A DNA stretch of 6,972 nucleotides, taken from the NCBI GenBank assembly GCA_023392995.1, contig JAEWMZ010000320.1, forward strand, positions 1 to 6,972, written 5' to 3'. Source of the stretch: Bacillota bacterium (GTDB lineage Bacteria; Bacillota; Clostridia; Lachnospirales; Lachnospiraceae). This document shows positions 1 to 6,953 of this stretch, in pieces (position 1 is the first letter of the stretch; every line of letters starts with the position of its first letter). The notes beneath the pieces were generated by a model that saw only the letters and a list, made by a program, of their open reading frames with translations, had not been told where the DNA came from and searched no databases. Both the position numbers and the translations under genes were made by a program.

Positions 1-875
1 TTGATGTTAAGGAAGAAACGGATACCAAGGAGATTCCTCCCTGTATGATTTTGAAGTCAGATGGCGCTACCTTATATAATACGACGGATTTGGCTACGAT
101 TGTTGAGCGTATGAAGCTTTTTTCACCTGATCGTATTATTTATATTACGGATAAACGACAGGAGCTTTATTTTGAAACCGTTTTCCGCTGTGCAAGAAAG
201 ACTAAGTTGATTAAGGATAATACAGAACTTACGCATATCGGTTTTGGTACCATGAATGGGAAGGACGGAAAGCCCTTTAAGACGAGAGAAGGCGGTGTAA
301 TGCGCCTTGAGAATCTAATACGGAATGTGAATGAGGATGTCTATCGCAAAATCATGGAGAACCGCAGTATGGAAGAGGAGCAGGCTCGCCTGATTGCATC
401 ACAGGTAGGACTTGCGGCAATTAAGTATGGTGATTTATCCAATCAGGCCTCCAAGGATTATGTCTTTGATGTGGATCGCTTTACCTCCTTCGAGGGAGAT
501 ACCGGTCCTTACATTCTATATACGATTGTAAGAATAAAGTCAATACTGGCAAAGTATAAGGAATTAAATCCTGATAAAGAGGTTCCGGTAACGATTGTAT
601 CGGCAGCTTCTTCAGCGGAAAAGGCATTAATGTTAGAGATAACAAAGTTTAATGAGATGCTGCAAACCGCCTATAAGGAGCTTGCGCCGCATAGAATCTG
701 CTCCTTTATCTATGATCTGGCGAATGCTTTTAATAGCTTTTACCATGATACCAAGATTATTGCAGAAGATGATAAGGTAAAACAGTCCTCCTGGATTGCG
801 TTAATTTCGCTGGTACAGGATCTGCTGCTTCAGTGTATCGAGCTACTAGGCTTTGAAGCACCGGAAAGAATGTAA
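1..875 (+). CDS. argS: Arginyl-tRNA synthetase, C-terminal part (5' truncated by window edge)
   Basis: Class I aminoacyl-tRNA synthetase that charges tRNA-Arg with arginine in the cytoplasm. The frame is open from base 3 with no stop before the edge. The ATG at 45 is internal: sequence typical of the family (IPPCMILKSDGATLYNTTDL) runs straight across it, so the true start lies outside the window. Visible landmarks are the second half of the catalytic Rossmann core (YITDKRQELYF), and the ArgRS counterpart of the KMSKS loop (GKDGKPFKTREGG, with FKTR at 276-287). The DALR anticodon-binding domain follows, opening with GDTGPYILY near 495-521. The protein ends in LLGFEAPERM, the usual ArgRS C-terminus. 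About 290 residues are present. Full-length proteins have roughly 560-590, so the N-terminal tRNA-binding domain and HIGH motif are missing. No frameshift is seen. A hairpin follows the stop codon, so the gene probably ends its transcript here. Confidence 0.95.
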   Translation, partial: DVKEETDTKEIPPCMILKSDGATLYNTTDLATIVERMKLFSPDRIIYITDKRQELYFETVFRCARKTKLIKDNTELTHIGFGTMNGKDGKPFKTREGGVMRLENLIRNVNEDVYRKIMENRSMEEEQARLIASQVGLAAIKYGDLSNQASKDYVFDVDRFTSFEGDTGPYILYTIVRIKSILAKYKELNPDKEVPVTIVSAASSAEKALMLEITKFNEMLQTAYKELAPHRICSFIYDLANAFNSFYHDTKIIAEDDKVKQSSWIALISLVQDLLLQCIELLGFEAPERM

Positions 876-893
876 ATAGAATATGTTATGCAG

Positions 894-945
894 GAAGAAG
901 TACAAGGAATAACCCCAGAAGGCTATTTTGTACTTCTTCTCTCAA
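894..945 (+). terminator. Probable intrinsic terminator of argS
   Basis: A perfect 12-bp inverted repeat (GAAGAAGTACAA at 894-905, TTGTACTTCTTC at 928-939) begins 19 bases after the argS stop. The stem can continue inside after a GG bulge, with AATA 908-911 pairing TATT 924-927 and a short CC/GG pair above it. The 3' side is pyrimidine-rich (TTCTTCTCTC) but is not a clean U-tract, and the stem is fairly AT-rich. Termination is therefore likely rather than certain. Confidence 0.6.
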
Positions 946-974
946 AATTGGGTTATAACAGGGATACCGAATTT

Positions 975-1060
975 GTAAAAGCGAAAGATAGTAAAAGCGA
1001 AAGATAGTAAGAGCGAAACATAGTAAGAACGAGAAAAAGCAAAAGAAAGTAAGAGCAATA
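975..1060 (+). repeat. Decaying 16-bp purine-rich tandem repeat
   Basis: Two identical units GTAAAAGCGAAAGATA lie at 975-990 and 991-1006. A third, GTAAGAGCGAAACATA (1007-1022), differs at two bases. A fourth at 1023-1038 (GTAAGAACGAGAAAAA) is more diverged, and two shortened remnants follow at 1039-1048 and 1049-1060. The + strand is almost all purine. The period is not a multiple of three, and stops appear when it is read as codons, so it is not coding. It lies between the argS terminator and the ribosome binding site of the ATPase gene at 1090, probably inside that gene's leader. Confidence 0.85.
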
Positions 1061-1089
1061 CAGCGGATGAAGTGGACTGAGGTGAGGTT

Positions 1090-2445
1090 ATGATTGTAAA
1101 GCGAGTATCAGAACTTAAACTATTAGAAGATCAATATGCGATTCCCGGCAACCAGTTAGTCATATTATATGGAAGAAAGGGAATGGGAAAGACAACTCTG
1201 ATTTCCCAGTTTCTAAAGGATAAGCCAGCGGCCTATTACTATGAAGGGCAGGAATGTGATCATAAGCTGCAGCTTTATCGTATGAATCAGCAAATGAAGA
1301 ATAGCAGTGGTGTAGAACTGGCTTTAGAATATCAGACGATGTTTTCCGACTACATTGGGAAACAAGCTGAAAAAGCAATTATCGTTTTGGATGAATTCCA
1401 TTATATTATCAAGAATAGTCCTGAGTTTTCTAAAACCTTAGAGCTTCTGGGTGACGAAAAGCATCCGGTCATGTTTGTGCTGTGCAGCTCCTCGATCCGT
1501 TGGGTTGAGAATGAGATGATTTCAAGCTTTGGATACTCGGCTGCCTATATCAGTTCGTATATGAAACTAAAGGAATTTACCTTCATTGACTTTGTGAATC
1601 GCTTTCCTCATTCTGCTGTTGAGACATGTATTCATATCAATGCAATACTAGGAGGAATTCCAGAATATCTGGATGAATGGCAGGAGTCCAGATCCATAGG
1701 AGAGAACCTGAAAGCAATTATGTTAAATAAGAACAGCAGATTGCTGATGGCTACCCAGCAATATTTAAAATTAGAGCTTCGGGAGCCGGCAGTTTATAAT
1801 ACGATCCTTTCCGCACTTTCCGAAGGAAATAGAAAGTTAAATGATCTTTATGGAAAGACAGGTTTTTCCCGGGCAAAGATAAGTGTGTATTTAAAGCATT
1901 TAGTTCAGCTGGATTTGGTGGAAAAACTAATTCCTTTGAATGAGGAAGGGAAGGAGCATGTTCAAAAGGGCTTATATCGCATTAAGGATAACTATTTCAA
2001 CTTCTGGTATCGTTTTGTCTTTCCTAATCTATCTGAAATTATGCTAAATCAGGGAGATGTGGTCTATGAACATAAGGTGGTACCCGCACTTGAGAAGTAT
2101 ATTCAGGAATACTTTGCTGATGTCTGTACAGAATACTTGAAGCTTATGAATCTCCACGAGCGGCTTCCGGGGAAATTCCTGTGGTGGGACAGATGGTATG
2201 GTAAGAACGGGACGATCGATATCCTGGCACATAGTGAGAAGGGAAATTACCTGATCGGAAAGTGCCTTTGGGAGAAGCGAATGGCGGAGCGGGCAGATTA
2301 CGAGGATTTGCTGACCTTGGCACAGGGAGCAGTTCGAGAAATAGAGCTAATTTATCTTTTTTCAAGAAGTGGTTTTACGGAGGAATTACGCGTTATTAGT
2401 CAAGGTTCAGAGCGTCTCAGGCTGATTGGACTTGAGGAATTATAG
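1090..2445 (+). CDS. P-loop ATPase of the PF01637/DUF234 family with degenerate nuclease-like C-terminus
   Basis: Predicted cytoplasmic ATP-binding protein of 451 residues, a usual length for the family; its cellular role is unknown. Walker A is GRKGMGKT (28-35). Walker B is IIVLDEFHY (97-105, D101 and E102). A sensor-like strand VLCSSS follows (130-135), then the family-typical ILGGIPEYL (186-194). A winged-helix-like segment (about 248-282) precedes the DUF234 signature IKDNYFNFWYRFVFPN (298-313). The C-terminus has the layout of a PD-(D/E)xK nuclease fold. D377 of TIDILA remains, but the expected ECKW motif reads KCLW (391-394), so the acid and lysine are gone. The ATG at 1090 follows GAGGTGAGG (1079-1087). 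There is no signal peptide or membrane segment. The DUF815 ATPase gene begins 13 bp downstream, so the two share a transcript. Relatives are often annotated simply as ATP-binding protein. The family call is firm from motifs; function is open. Confidence 0.85.
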   Translation: MIVKRVSELKLLEDQYAIPGNQLVILYGRKGMGKTTLISQFLKDKPAAYYYEGQECDHKLQLYRMNQQMKNSSGVELALEYQTMFSDYIGKQAEKAIIVLDEFHYIIKNSPEFSKTLELLGDEKHPVMFVLCSSSIRWVENEMISSFGYSAAYISSYMKLKEFTFIDFVNRFPHSAVETCIHINAILGGIPEYLDEWQESRSIGENLKAIMLNKNSRLLMATQQYLKLELREPAVYNTILSALSEGNRKLNDLYGKTGFSRAKISVYLKHLVQLDLVEKLIPLNEEGKEHVQKGLYRIKDNYFNFWYRFVFPNLSEIMLNQGDVVYEHKVVPALEKYIQEYFADVCTEYLKLMNLHERLPGKFLWWDRWYGKNGTIDILAHSEKGNYLIGKCLWEKRMAERADYEDLLTLAQGAVREIELIYLFSRSGFTEELRVISQGSERLRLIGLEEL

Positions 2446-2458
2446 GAAGGGGTAGAAT

Positions 2459-3787
2459 ATGTATCGTCTCATATCAAAATTAGTTATATATAAAAGGCTG
2501 GATGACAATTGCCTGCTATACCAGCTTGCAGATATCATAAAAGACCATGATTCGGTTTCCGATATGGAAGGAAGGCGGATATTTGAGAAGGAAGAGACAG
2601 TTTCAAGGATCTATTCCTTTATTCATGATTTGCTGGAGCTTGCTACGGATTATGGCTTTAATCAGAATCTTTGGCATAACTATCTGGCATATCTAATTGC
2701 TACAGCAGAAAATCCCTTTAGTATGACCTGTGAAAAGACAGGCGCAAAAGAAGGCAGTGTGAATCAGTTTGCCAAGAATGACTTTAAGATATTCAAGGCT
2801 TTGTTCGACTATGATTTCACCCCCTTAGAGAAGTCATTAAAGATTCATTGCTTTACCGTAATCTCCGATTATCAGGCAATTGAAAAGAACAGCAGTCGTT
2901 ACAATAAGAATGTAAGTGAAAAAGTTCGCATGCTGAGCGATCAGATAAAGAATTCGAGTGATGAGGAAGAGATCTTTCACCATGTCACTCAGTTTTATCG
3001 TGATTATGGTGTGGGGGCTTTTGGCTTAAATAAAGCCTTTCGTATTAGAAAACAGCAGGAAGGGCTGGAGATCTTCCCGATAACCAATACCCAAGAGGTG
3101 CTGCTATCTGACCTTGTGGGCTATGAACTTCAGAAAAAGAAGCTGATTGATAATACCAGAGCTTTTATTGAAGGTAGAAAAGCAAATAATGTACTTCTCT
3201 TTGGTGACAGCGGTACAGGCAAATCCACCTCAGTGAAGGCGATTTTGAATGAGTATTACAAGGATGGACTTCGGATGATTGAAATATATAAGCATCAATT
3301 CGAGGATTTATCAGCAGTAATAGCCAGGGTTAAGAATCGGAATTACAAATTTATCATTTACATGGATGACTTGTCCTTTGAAGAATTTGAAATTGAATAT
3401 AAGTATCTGAAGGCAGTAATTGAGGGAGGGCTCGAAACAAAGCCGGATAATGTGTTAATCTATGCGACCTCAAATCGCAGGCATTTGATTCGAGAGACCT
3501 GGAATGACCGCTCTGATATGGAGGTGACAGAGGAACTGCATCGTTCGGATACCATGCAGGAAAAGCTGTCCCTGGTGGCTCGCTTTGGGGTTACAATTAA
3601 TTTCTCTGCACCAGCCAAGAAGGAATTTATGGAGATTGTAAGAACCTTGGCCAGACGTCATAGCAATATTACGCTGACGGATGAGGAACTTTATGCAGAG
3701 GCGAATAAATGGGAGCTATATCATGGGGGAATGTCAGGAAGAACAGCGCAGCAGTTTATTAATTATATAGCCGGACAAGCGAATTAG
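2459..3787 (+). CDS. DUF815 (PF05673) AAA+ family ATPase
   Basis: Predicted cytoplasmic AAA+ ATPase of 442 residues with no established biochemical function. The N-terminal 200 or so residues form a mostly helical extension without a motif I recognise. The ATPase core starts near LSDLVGYELQKKKL (216-229). Walker A is GDSGTGKS (249-256) and Walker B is FIIYMDDLSF (298-307, D303 and D304). Sensor 1 is ATSNRRHL with N339. ARFGVTINF (374-382) corresponds to the conserved DUF815 segment usually ending in DRFG. Sensor 2 is SGRTAQQF with R428. All residues needed for ATP binding and hydrolysis are present. The ATG at 2459 has GAAGGGG (2446-2452) six bases upstream. It is translated just after the P-loop ATPase upstream, so partnership is plausible. 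No clear terminator follows. The DUF815 assignment is from the remembered Walker and sensor pattern and is strong; any process is inference. Confidence 0.88.
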   Translation: MYRLISKLVIYKRLDDNCLLYQLADIIKDHDSVSDMEGRRIFEKEETVSRIYSFIHDLLELATDYGFNQNLWHNYLAYLIATAENPFSMTCEKTGAKEGSVNQFAKNDFKIFKALFDYDFTPLEKSLKIHCFTVISDYQAIEKNSSRYNKNVSEKVRMLSDQIKNSSDEEEIFHHVTQFYRDYGVGAFGLNKAFRIRKQQEGLEIFPITNTQEVLLSDLVGYELQKKKLIDNTRAFIEGRKANNVLLFGDSGTGKSTSVKAILNEYYKDGLRMIEIYKHQFEDLSAVIARVKNRNYKFIIYMDDLSFEEFEIEYKYLKAVIEGGLETKPDNVLIYATSNRRHLIRETWNDRSDMEVTEELHRSDTMQEKLSLVARFGVTINFSAPAKKEFMEIVRTLARRHSNITLTDEELYAEANKWELYHGGMSGRTAQQFINYIAGQAN

Positions 3788-3937
3788 TTGCTTCGCAACG
3801 GGGTGTAAGGAGAATATCTTCTACTTAAGAGGAGAAATCCGTTCTGTAAAAAGAATTCAAATGTCAAAGTCAGATTTACGGTCAAAATGAATAGGTATGC
3901 ATAGAGACCCTTCTGGATTTACCGTTCTACTCCATGA

Positions 3938-3958
3938 ATTGTCTAAAAACAAGACAAT
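3938..3958. repeat. 7-bp inverted repeat in the gap before the Nudix gene
   Basis: ATTGTCT (3938-3944) and AGACAAT (3952-3958) are perfect inverse copies separated by AAAAACA. No U-tract follows, so it does not look like a terminator. It lies 99 bp before the Nudix start and could be an operator or a transcript hairpin. The rest of 3788-4051 shows no coding potential beyond a stray 24-codon frame, no RNA gene I recognise, and no good -35/-10 pair, although TATACT at 3993-3998 would be an acceptable lone -10. Confidence 0.45.
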
Positions 3959-4043
3959 ACATAGATGCTAGTCTGCGTCATCTGGATAGAGGTATACTGA
4001 TTCACTGATACTGTAAACAAGAATTTTGCAAATTGAATCCGAA

Positions 4044-4051
4044 AAAGGAGG
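4044..4051 (+). promoter_or_regulatory. Strong ribosome binding site that fixes the Nudix gene start
   Basis: AAAGGAGG at 4044-4051 is a near-perfect Shine-Dalgarno sequence. The first ATG (4052) touches it with no spacer, too close for initiation. The second ATG (4058) is six bases away, the normal spacing. The gene is therefore called from 4058. Confidence 0.8.
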
Positions 4052-4057
4052 ATGCGT

Positions 4058-4489
4058 ATGGAAAAGTATAGGATTTTAGTAAAGGGAGTTGTGCAATATG
4101 AGGATAAGTATCTAGTTGTATGCCGATGGTTCGATGACCGTATCTCGGAGCCCTACCAGTGGGGATTTATTGACGGAGCGATAGAGTTTGGTGAGGAGCC
4201 GGAGAAAGCTGTCTTGCGTATTATTGCTGAGCAGACAGGTCTGCCGGCAACAATTGACCGAATTCTTTATACCTGGACCTTTATGACCGGAGATACCTTT
4301 AATATCGGAATCAGTTATTTGTGTAGAGTCACCTTTGATGAAGTGGTTCTCTCGGAGGATCTAAACGATAGCAGATGGATGGTGAAGGAAGAACTAGAAG
4401 GAACCATTGATCATCGGGTATTAGAAGATTTGGAGGAAGCCGAGTTTTATAAGGAGCGGTTTCGCTATATTGCTGAACCGGAAGAATAG
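4058..4489 (+). CDS. Nudix-fold protein with a degenerate Nudix box
   Basis: Small cytoplasmic protein of 143 residues, the size of a single Nudix domain. The Nudix box spans G40-L62, against the consensus G-x5-E-x7-REUxEExGU. G40, E46, R54, E58, G61 and L62 match, but the box ends RIIAEQTGL. The first catalytic Glu is I55 and the second Glu of the EE pair is Q59. The usual PGG before the box reads IDG. In E. coli MutT the equivalent glutamates (E53, E57) take part in metal binding and catalysis, so hydrolysis of a nucleoside diphosphate-linked substrate is doubtful. The C-terminal part SRWMVKEELE (105-114) is typical of the fold. It lies 112 bp upstream of pyrC on the same strand, which hints at a nucleotide-linked role in the pyrimidine cluster. 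It could be a weak hydrolase with rearranged ligands or a non-catalytic nucleotide-binding protein. Confidence 0.8.
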   Translation: MEKYRILVKGVVQYEDKYLVVCRWFDDRISEPYQWGFIDGAIEFGEEPEKAVLRIIAEQTGLPATIDRILYTWTFMTGDTFNIGISYLCRVTFDEVVLSEDLNDSRWMVKEELEGTIDHRVLEDLEEAEFYKERFRYIAEPEE

Positions 4490-4503
4490 GCTCTTGGGAT
4501 AGA

Positions 4504-4520
4504 AAACGGTGATACCGTTT
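4504..4520. repeat. 7-bp inverted repeat just after the Nudix gene
   Basis: AAACGGT (4504-4510) and ACCGTTT (4514-4520) are perfect inverse copies around GAT, 14 bases after the Nudix stop. RNA from this site would form a tight hairpin with a three-base loop. It is followed by CGCACGG rather than a U-run, so it is a poor intrinsic terminator. It may be a protein-binding palindrome or an mRNA-stabilising hairpin between the Nudix gene and pyrC. Confidence 0.45.
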
Positions 4521-4601
4521 CGCACGGGACACAATTGTATGAGAAATAGTGCTGCCCTTAGCCTGCCAGTCATCATAATAAAAAGATAAGATGGAGAAGA
4601 C

Positions 4602-5909
4602 ATGCGGATATTAATTAAAAATGGATATGTGATTGATCCTGCCTCTGAGCGGGAGGGTAGGTTTGATCTGCTGATTGAAAAGGATATAGTTACCAGGGTT
4701 GAGAAGGATATGAATATCGAGGGATTTATGAATTCCGGTAATAACCAAGAGCTCAAAGTCATTGATGCCACTGGGAAATATGTAATGCCAGGCTTTATAG
4801 ACCTCCACGTTCATCTAAGAGAGCCGGGCTTTGAGTACAAGGAAACCATTTCAACCGGTGCCAGGGCGGCTGTTGCCGGTGGCTATACCTCCATCTGTCC
4901 TATGCCGAATACAAAGCCTGCGACAGATTCACCTGAGGTGGTAGAGCTGGTGCTTGAGAAGGCAAGACAGGAAGCAAAGGCAAATGTCCTGCCGGTAGGT
5001 GCCATTACCGTAAGGCAGGAGGGAAAGGAACTGGTCGATATCTATGCTCTGAAGAAAGCGGGTATTGTAGCTCTCAGTGAGGATGGAAAATCCGTAATGG
5101 ATTCTGCGCTCTACGCGAAAGCAATGAGGAAGGCAGCAGAGTTTGGTTTGCCCATCTTTGCCCATTGCGAAGATAAGAGTCTCGCCGGCAACGGGGCAAT
5201 CAATGCCGGAAGTAAAGCACAAGAACTGGGTCTGTCTGGTATCTGTAATGCAGTTGAGGATATTATTACGGCAAGAGATATTTTGCTTGCGAAGGAGACT
5301 GGTGCACAGCTCCATATTTGTCATATTTCTACCAGAGACAGTGGAAGGATGGTGGGATTGGCAAAACAGGAGGGATTAAAAGTGACCGGTGAAGTATGCC
5401 CGCATCATTTTATCCTATCTGATGAGGATATTCCGGAGGACGATGCTGATTATAAGATGAACCCTCCTCTTAGAAGTAAGGAAGATGTAATGTTTCTAAA
5501 GGAAGCGCTGAGGGACGGAATCATCGATGTGATCTCTACCGATCACGCACCCCATTCAGAGGAAGAGAAAAAGAAATCCTGCAAAGATGCCCCTTTTGGC
5601 ATTGTCGGCTCAGAGACAGCCTTTGCGCTGGCCTGGACTGAACTGGTGAAGACCGGCTATCTAACAGCCGGACAGCTGGTGGAGAAGATGAGTTTGAACC
5701 CGGCTAAAATTCTGGGAATCGACCGTGGCTGTCTGGGAGAAGGTAACATTGCTGATATAACAATCATTGACCCTGAGGAACAGTATACGATCGATAAAAG
5801 TATGTTCTTCTCCAAAGGGAAGAATACGCCCTTTCATGGACGAACGGTAACAGGGCGTGTGGAATATACCTTCGTTGCAGGAAAGCTGGTTTATGAGCTT
5901 CAGAGGTAG
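4602..5909 (+). CDS. pyrC: Dihydroorotase, class I
   Basis: Zinc amidohydrolase that cyclises N-carbamoyl-L-aspartate to dihydroorotate, the third step of UMP synthesis, in the cytoplasm. It has 435 residues, close to the B. subtilis enzyme. MPGFIDLHVHLREPG (62-76) carries the metal ligands H69 and H71. SEDGK (159-163) carries D161, where other amidohydrolases have a carboxylated lysine; this is typical of class I dihydroorotases. AHCED gives H188, HICHIST gives H241, and STDHAPHSEEEK gives the catalytic D314. All sit about ten residues further along than I recall for Bacillus enzymes, matching a small insertion near residues 36-51. The KMNPPLR (265-271) and GKNTPF (about 396-401) motifs are also present. 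The ATG at 4602 follows GGAGAAG (4593-4599) closely, and MRILIKNGYVIDP is a normal family N-terminus. The Nudix gene precedes it and pyrF follows after 111 bp. No PyrR-type attenuator was recognised. Confidence 0.96.
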   Translation: MRILIKNGYVIDPASEREGRFDLLIEKDIVTRVEKDMNIEGFMNSGNNQELKVIDATGKYVMPGFIDLHVHLREPGFEYKETISTGARAAVAGGYTSICPMPNTKPATDSPEVVELVLEKARQEAKANVLPVGAITVRQEGKELVDIYALKKAGIVALSEDGKSVMDSALYAKAMRKAAEFGLPIFAHCEDKSLAGNGAINAGSKAQELGLSGICNAVEDIITARDILLAKETGAQLHICHISTRDSGRMVGLAKQEGLKVTGEVCPHHFILSDEDIPEDDADYKMNPPLRSKEDVMFLKEALRDGIIDVISTDHAPHSEEEKKKSCKDAPFGIVGSETAFALAWTELVKTGYLTAGQLVEKMSLNPAKILGIDRGCLGEGNIADITIIDPEEQYTIDKSMFFSKGKNTPFHGRTVTGRVEYTFVAGKLVYELQR

Positions 5910-6020
5910 CATAGGATACTGCAATTCCTGCGGAAGCTAGATGGTTGGATCTGTGCTTTGTAATAAAAGGTTCAAACAGGCAATTATTTAATAAACATAA
6001 GTTGAAAGGTTGGTATTAAC

Positions 6021-6953
6021 ATGATTAACAAATTAGTAGAAAAAATGGAAAAGCTCAGTGCTCCCATTGTAGTAGGACTTGATCCGATGTTAGACTTTGT
6101 TCCGAAACATATTCTTGATAAGGCCTTTCAGGATAAGGGTGAGAATATAGAGGGTATTACAGAAGCAATCTGGCAGTATAATAAGGGAATCATTGATGCA
6201 ACCTATGATTTAATCCCGGCAGTTAAGCCTCAGATTGCTATGTATGAGCAATTTGGTATTGAAGGCTTGCAGGTTTTTAAGAAAACGGTGGATTATTGTA
6301 AAGAAAAGGACTTAGTTGTCATTGGTGACATTAAGCGCGGTGATATTGGCTCTACTTCTGTGGCATATGCAACCGGTCATCTAGGTAAGGTGACAATTGG
6401 AGATCAGAGCTTCCGCGGCTTTGATGAGGACTTTGCAACGCTCAATCCATATATGGGTTCGGATGGTATCATCCCTTTTATTGATGTATGTAAAGAAGAG
6501 AAAAAGGGGTTATTTATTCTGGTAAAGACTTCGAATCCCTCCAGCGGTGAGTTCCAGGATCAATTGGTGAATGGAAGACCGCTGTATGAGCTTGTGGGAC
6601 AAAAGGTTGCTGAGTGGGGCGAGCTTCATATGGGTGATTCCTATAGCTATATTGGTGCTGTGGTTGGAGCAACCTACCCTGAGATGGGGAAGGTGCTGCG
6701 TGAAATTATGCCGAAGGCGCTTATCTTAGTACCCGGATACGGTGCTCAGGGAGGTAAGGCAGAGGATCTGGCTCCATATTTCAATAAAGACGGCTTGGGC
6801 GCAATTGTAAATTCCTCCAGAGGAATTATTGCCGCCTATAAGGTGAAGGGATATGAGAAATATGGTGCGGAAGGCTATGCGGATGCATCAAGACAGGCAG
6901 TGATTGACATGAGAGAAGATTTAAGACAGGCATGGATGGCTGCAAAGAAATAG
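6021..6953 (+). CDS. pyrF: Orotidine 5'-phosphate decarboxylase, class II
   Basis: Cytoplasmic enzyme that decarboxylates OMP to UMP, the last step of de novo pyrimidine synthesis. It has 310 residues, the longer length of the class II (mycobacterial/clostridial) branch rather than about 240. GLDPMLDFVP (19-28) starts the barrel, and AVKPQIAMYEQFG (67-79) carries K69. The catalytic motif GDIKRGDIGSTS (102-113) gives D103, K105 and D108. NPYMGSDGI, VKTSNPSSGEFQD, VPGYGAQGGK and NSSRGI follow in the usual order for phosphate and orotate binding. No key residue is missing. The ATG at 6021 has only AAAGG at 6005-6009 (11 bases away) and a weak GG closer in, a poorer ribosome binding site than its neighbours have. 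The reading frame ends in tandem TAG TAG. It is probably co-transcribed with pyrC, 111 bp upstream with no terminator between. Only 19 bases follow. Confidence 0.97.
   Translation: MINKLVEKMEKLSAPIVVGLDPMLDFVPKHILDKAFQDKGENIEGITEAIWQYNKGIIDATYDLIPAVKPQIAMYEQFGIEGLQVFKKTVDYCKEKDLVVIGDIKRGDIGSTSVAYATGHLGKVTIGDQSFRGFDEDFATLNPYMGSDGIIPFIDVCKEEKKGLFILVKTSNPSSGEFQDQLVNGRPLYELVGQKVAEWGELHMGDSYSYIGAVVGATYPEMGKVLREIMPKALILVPGYGAQGGKAEDLAPYFNKDGLGAIVNSSRGIIAAYKVKGYEKYGAEGYADASRQAVIDMREDLRQAWMAAKK

Noticed and set aside
954..959. Possible -10 box TATAAC for the ATPase operon
   Set aside because: It is a good -10 on its own, but no -35-like hexamer lies 16-18 bases upstream; TTGTAC at 928 is 20 bases away.
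975..1060. CRISPR-like reading of the repeat array
   Set aside because: The units are 16 bp, directly abutting with no spacers and decaying, so this is a simple tandem repeat.
3787..3799. Short hairpin GTTGC-TTC-GCAAC at the stop codon of the DUF815 gene
   Set aside because: The stem has only five pairs and is followed by GGGGTG instead of a U-tract, so it is not supported as a terminator.
3897..3971. 24-codon + strand frame in the gap before the Nudix gene
   Set aside because: There is no usable ribosome binding site, no recognisable peptide class, and the inverted repeat at 3938-3958 runs through it.
4052..4057. Alternative upstream ATG for the Nudix gene
   Set aside because: It directly abuts the Shine-Dalgarno sequence with zero spacing; the ATG at 4058 is correctly placed.
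4421..4771. 116-codon open frame on the - strand across the Nudix-pyrC gap
   Set aside because: It overlaps the ends of two well-supported + strand genes, has no recognisable domain, and is best explained as an antisense shadow.
4929..5324. 131-codon - strand frame inside pyrC
   Set aside because: It lies wholly within the conserved dihydroorotase coding region and has no family resemblance of its own.
5958..5987. Possible promoter before pyrF (TTGTAA, 18 bases, AATTAT)
   Set aside because: Both hexamers match consensus at only four of six positions in AT-rich DNA. Co-transcription with pyrC is simpler.
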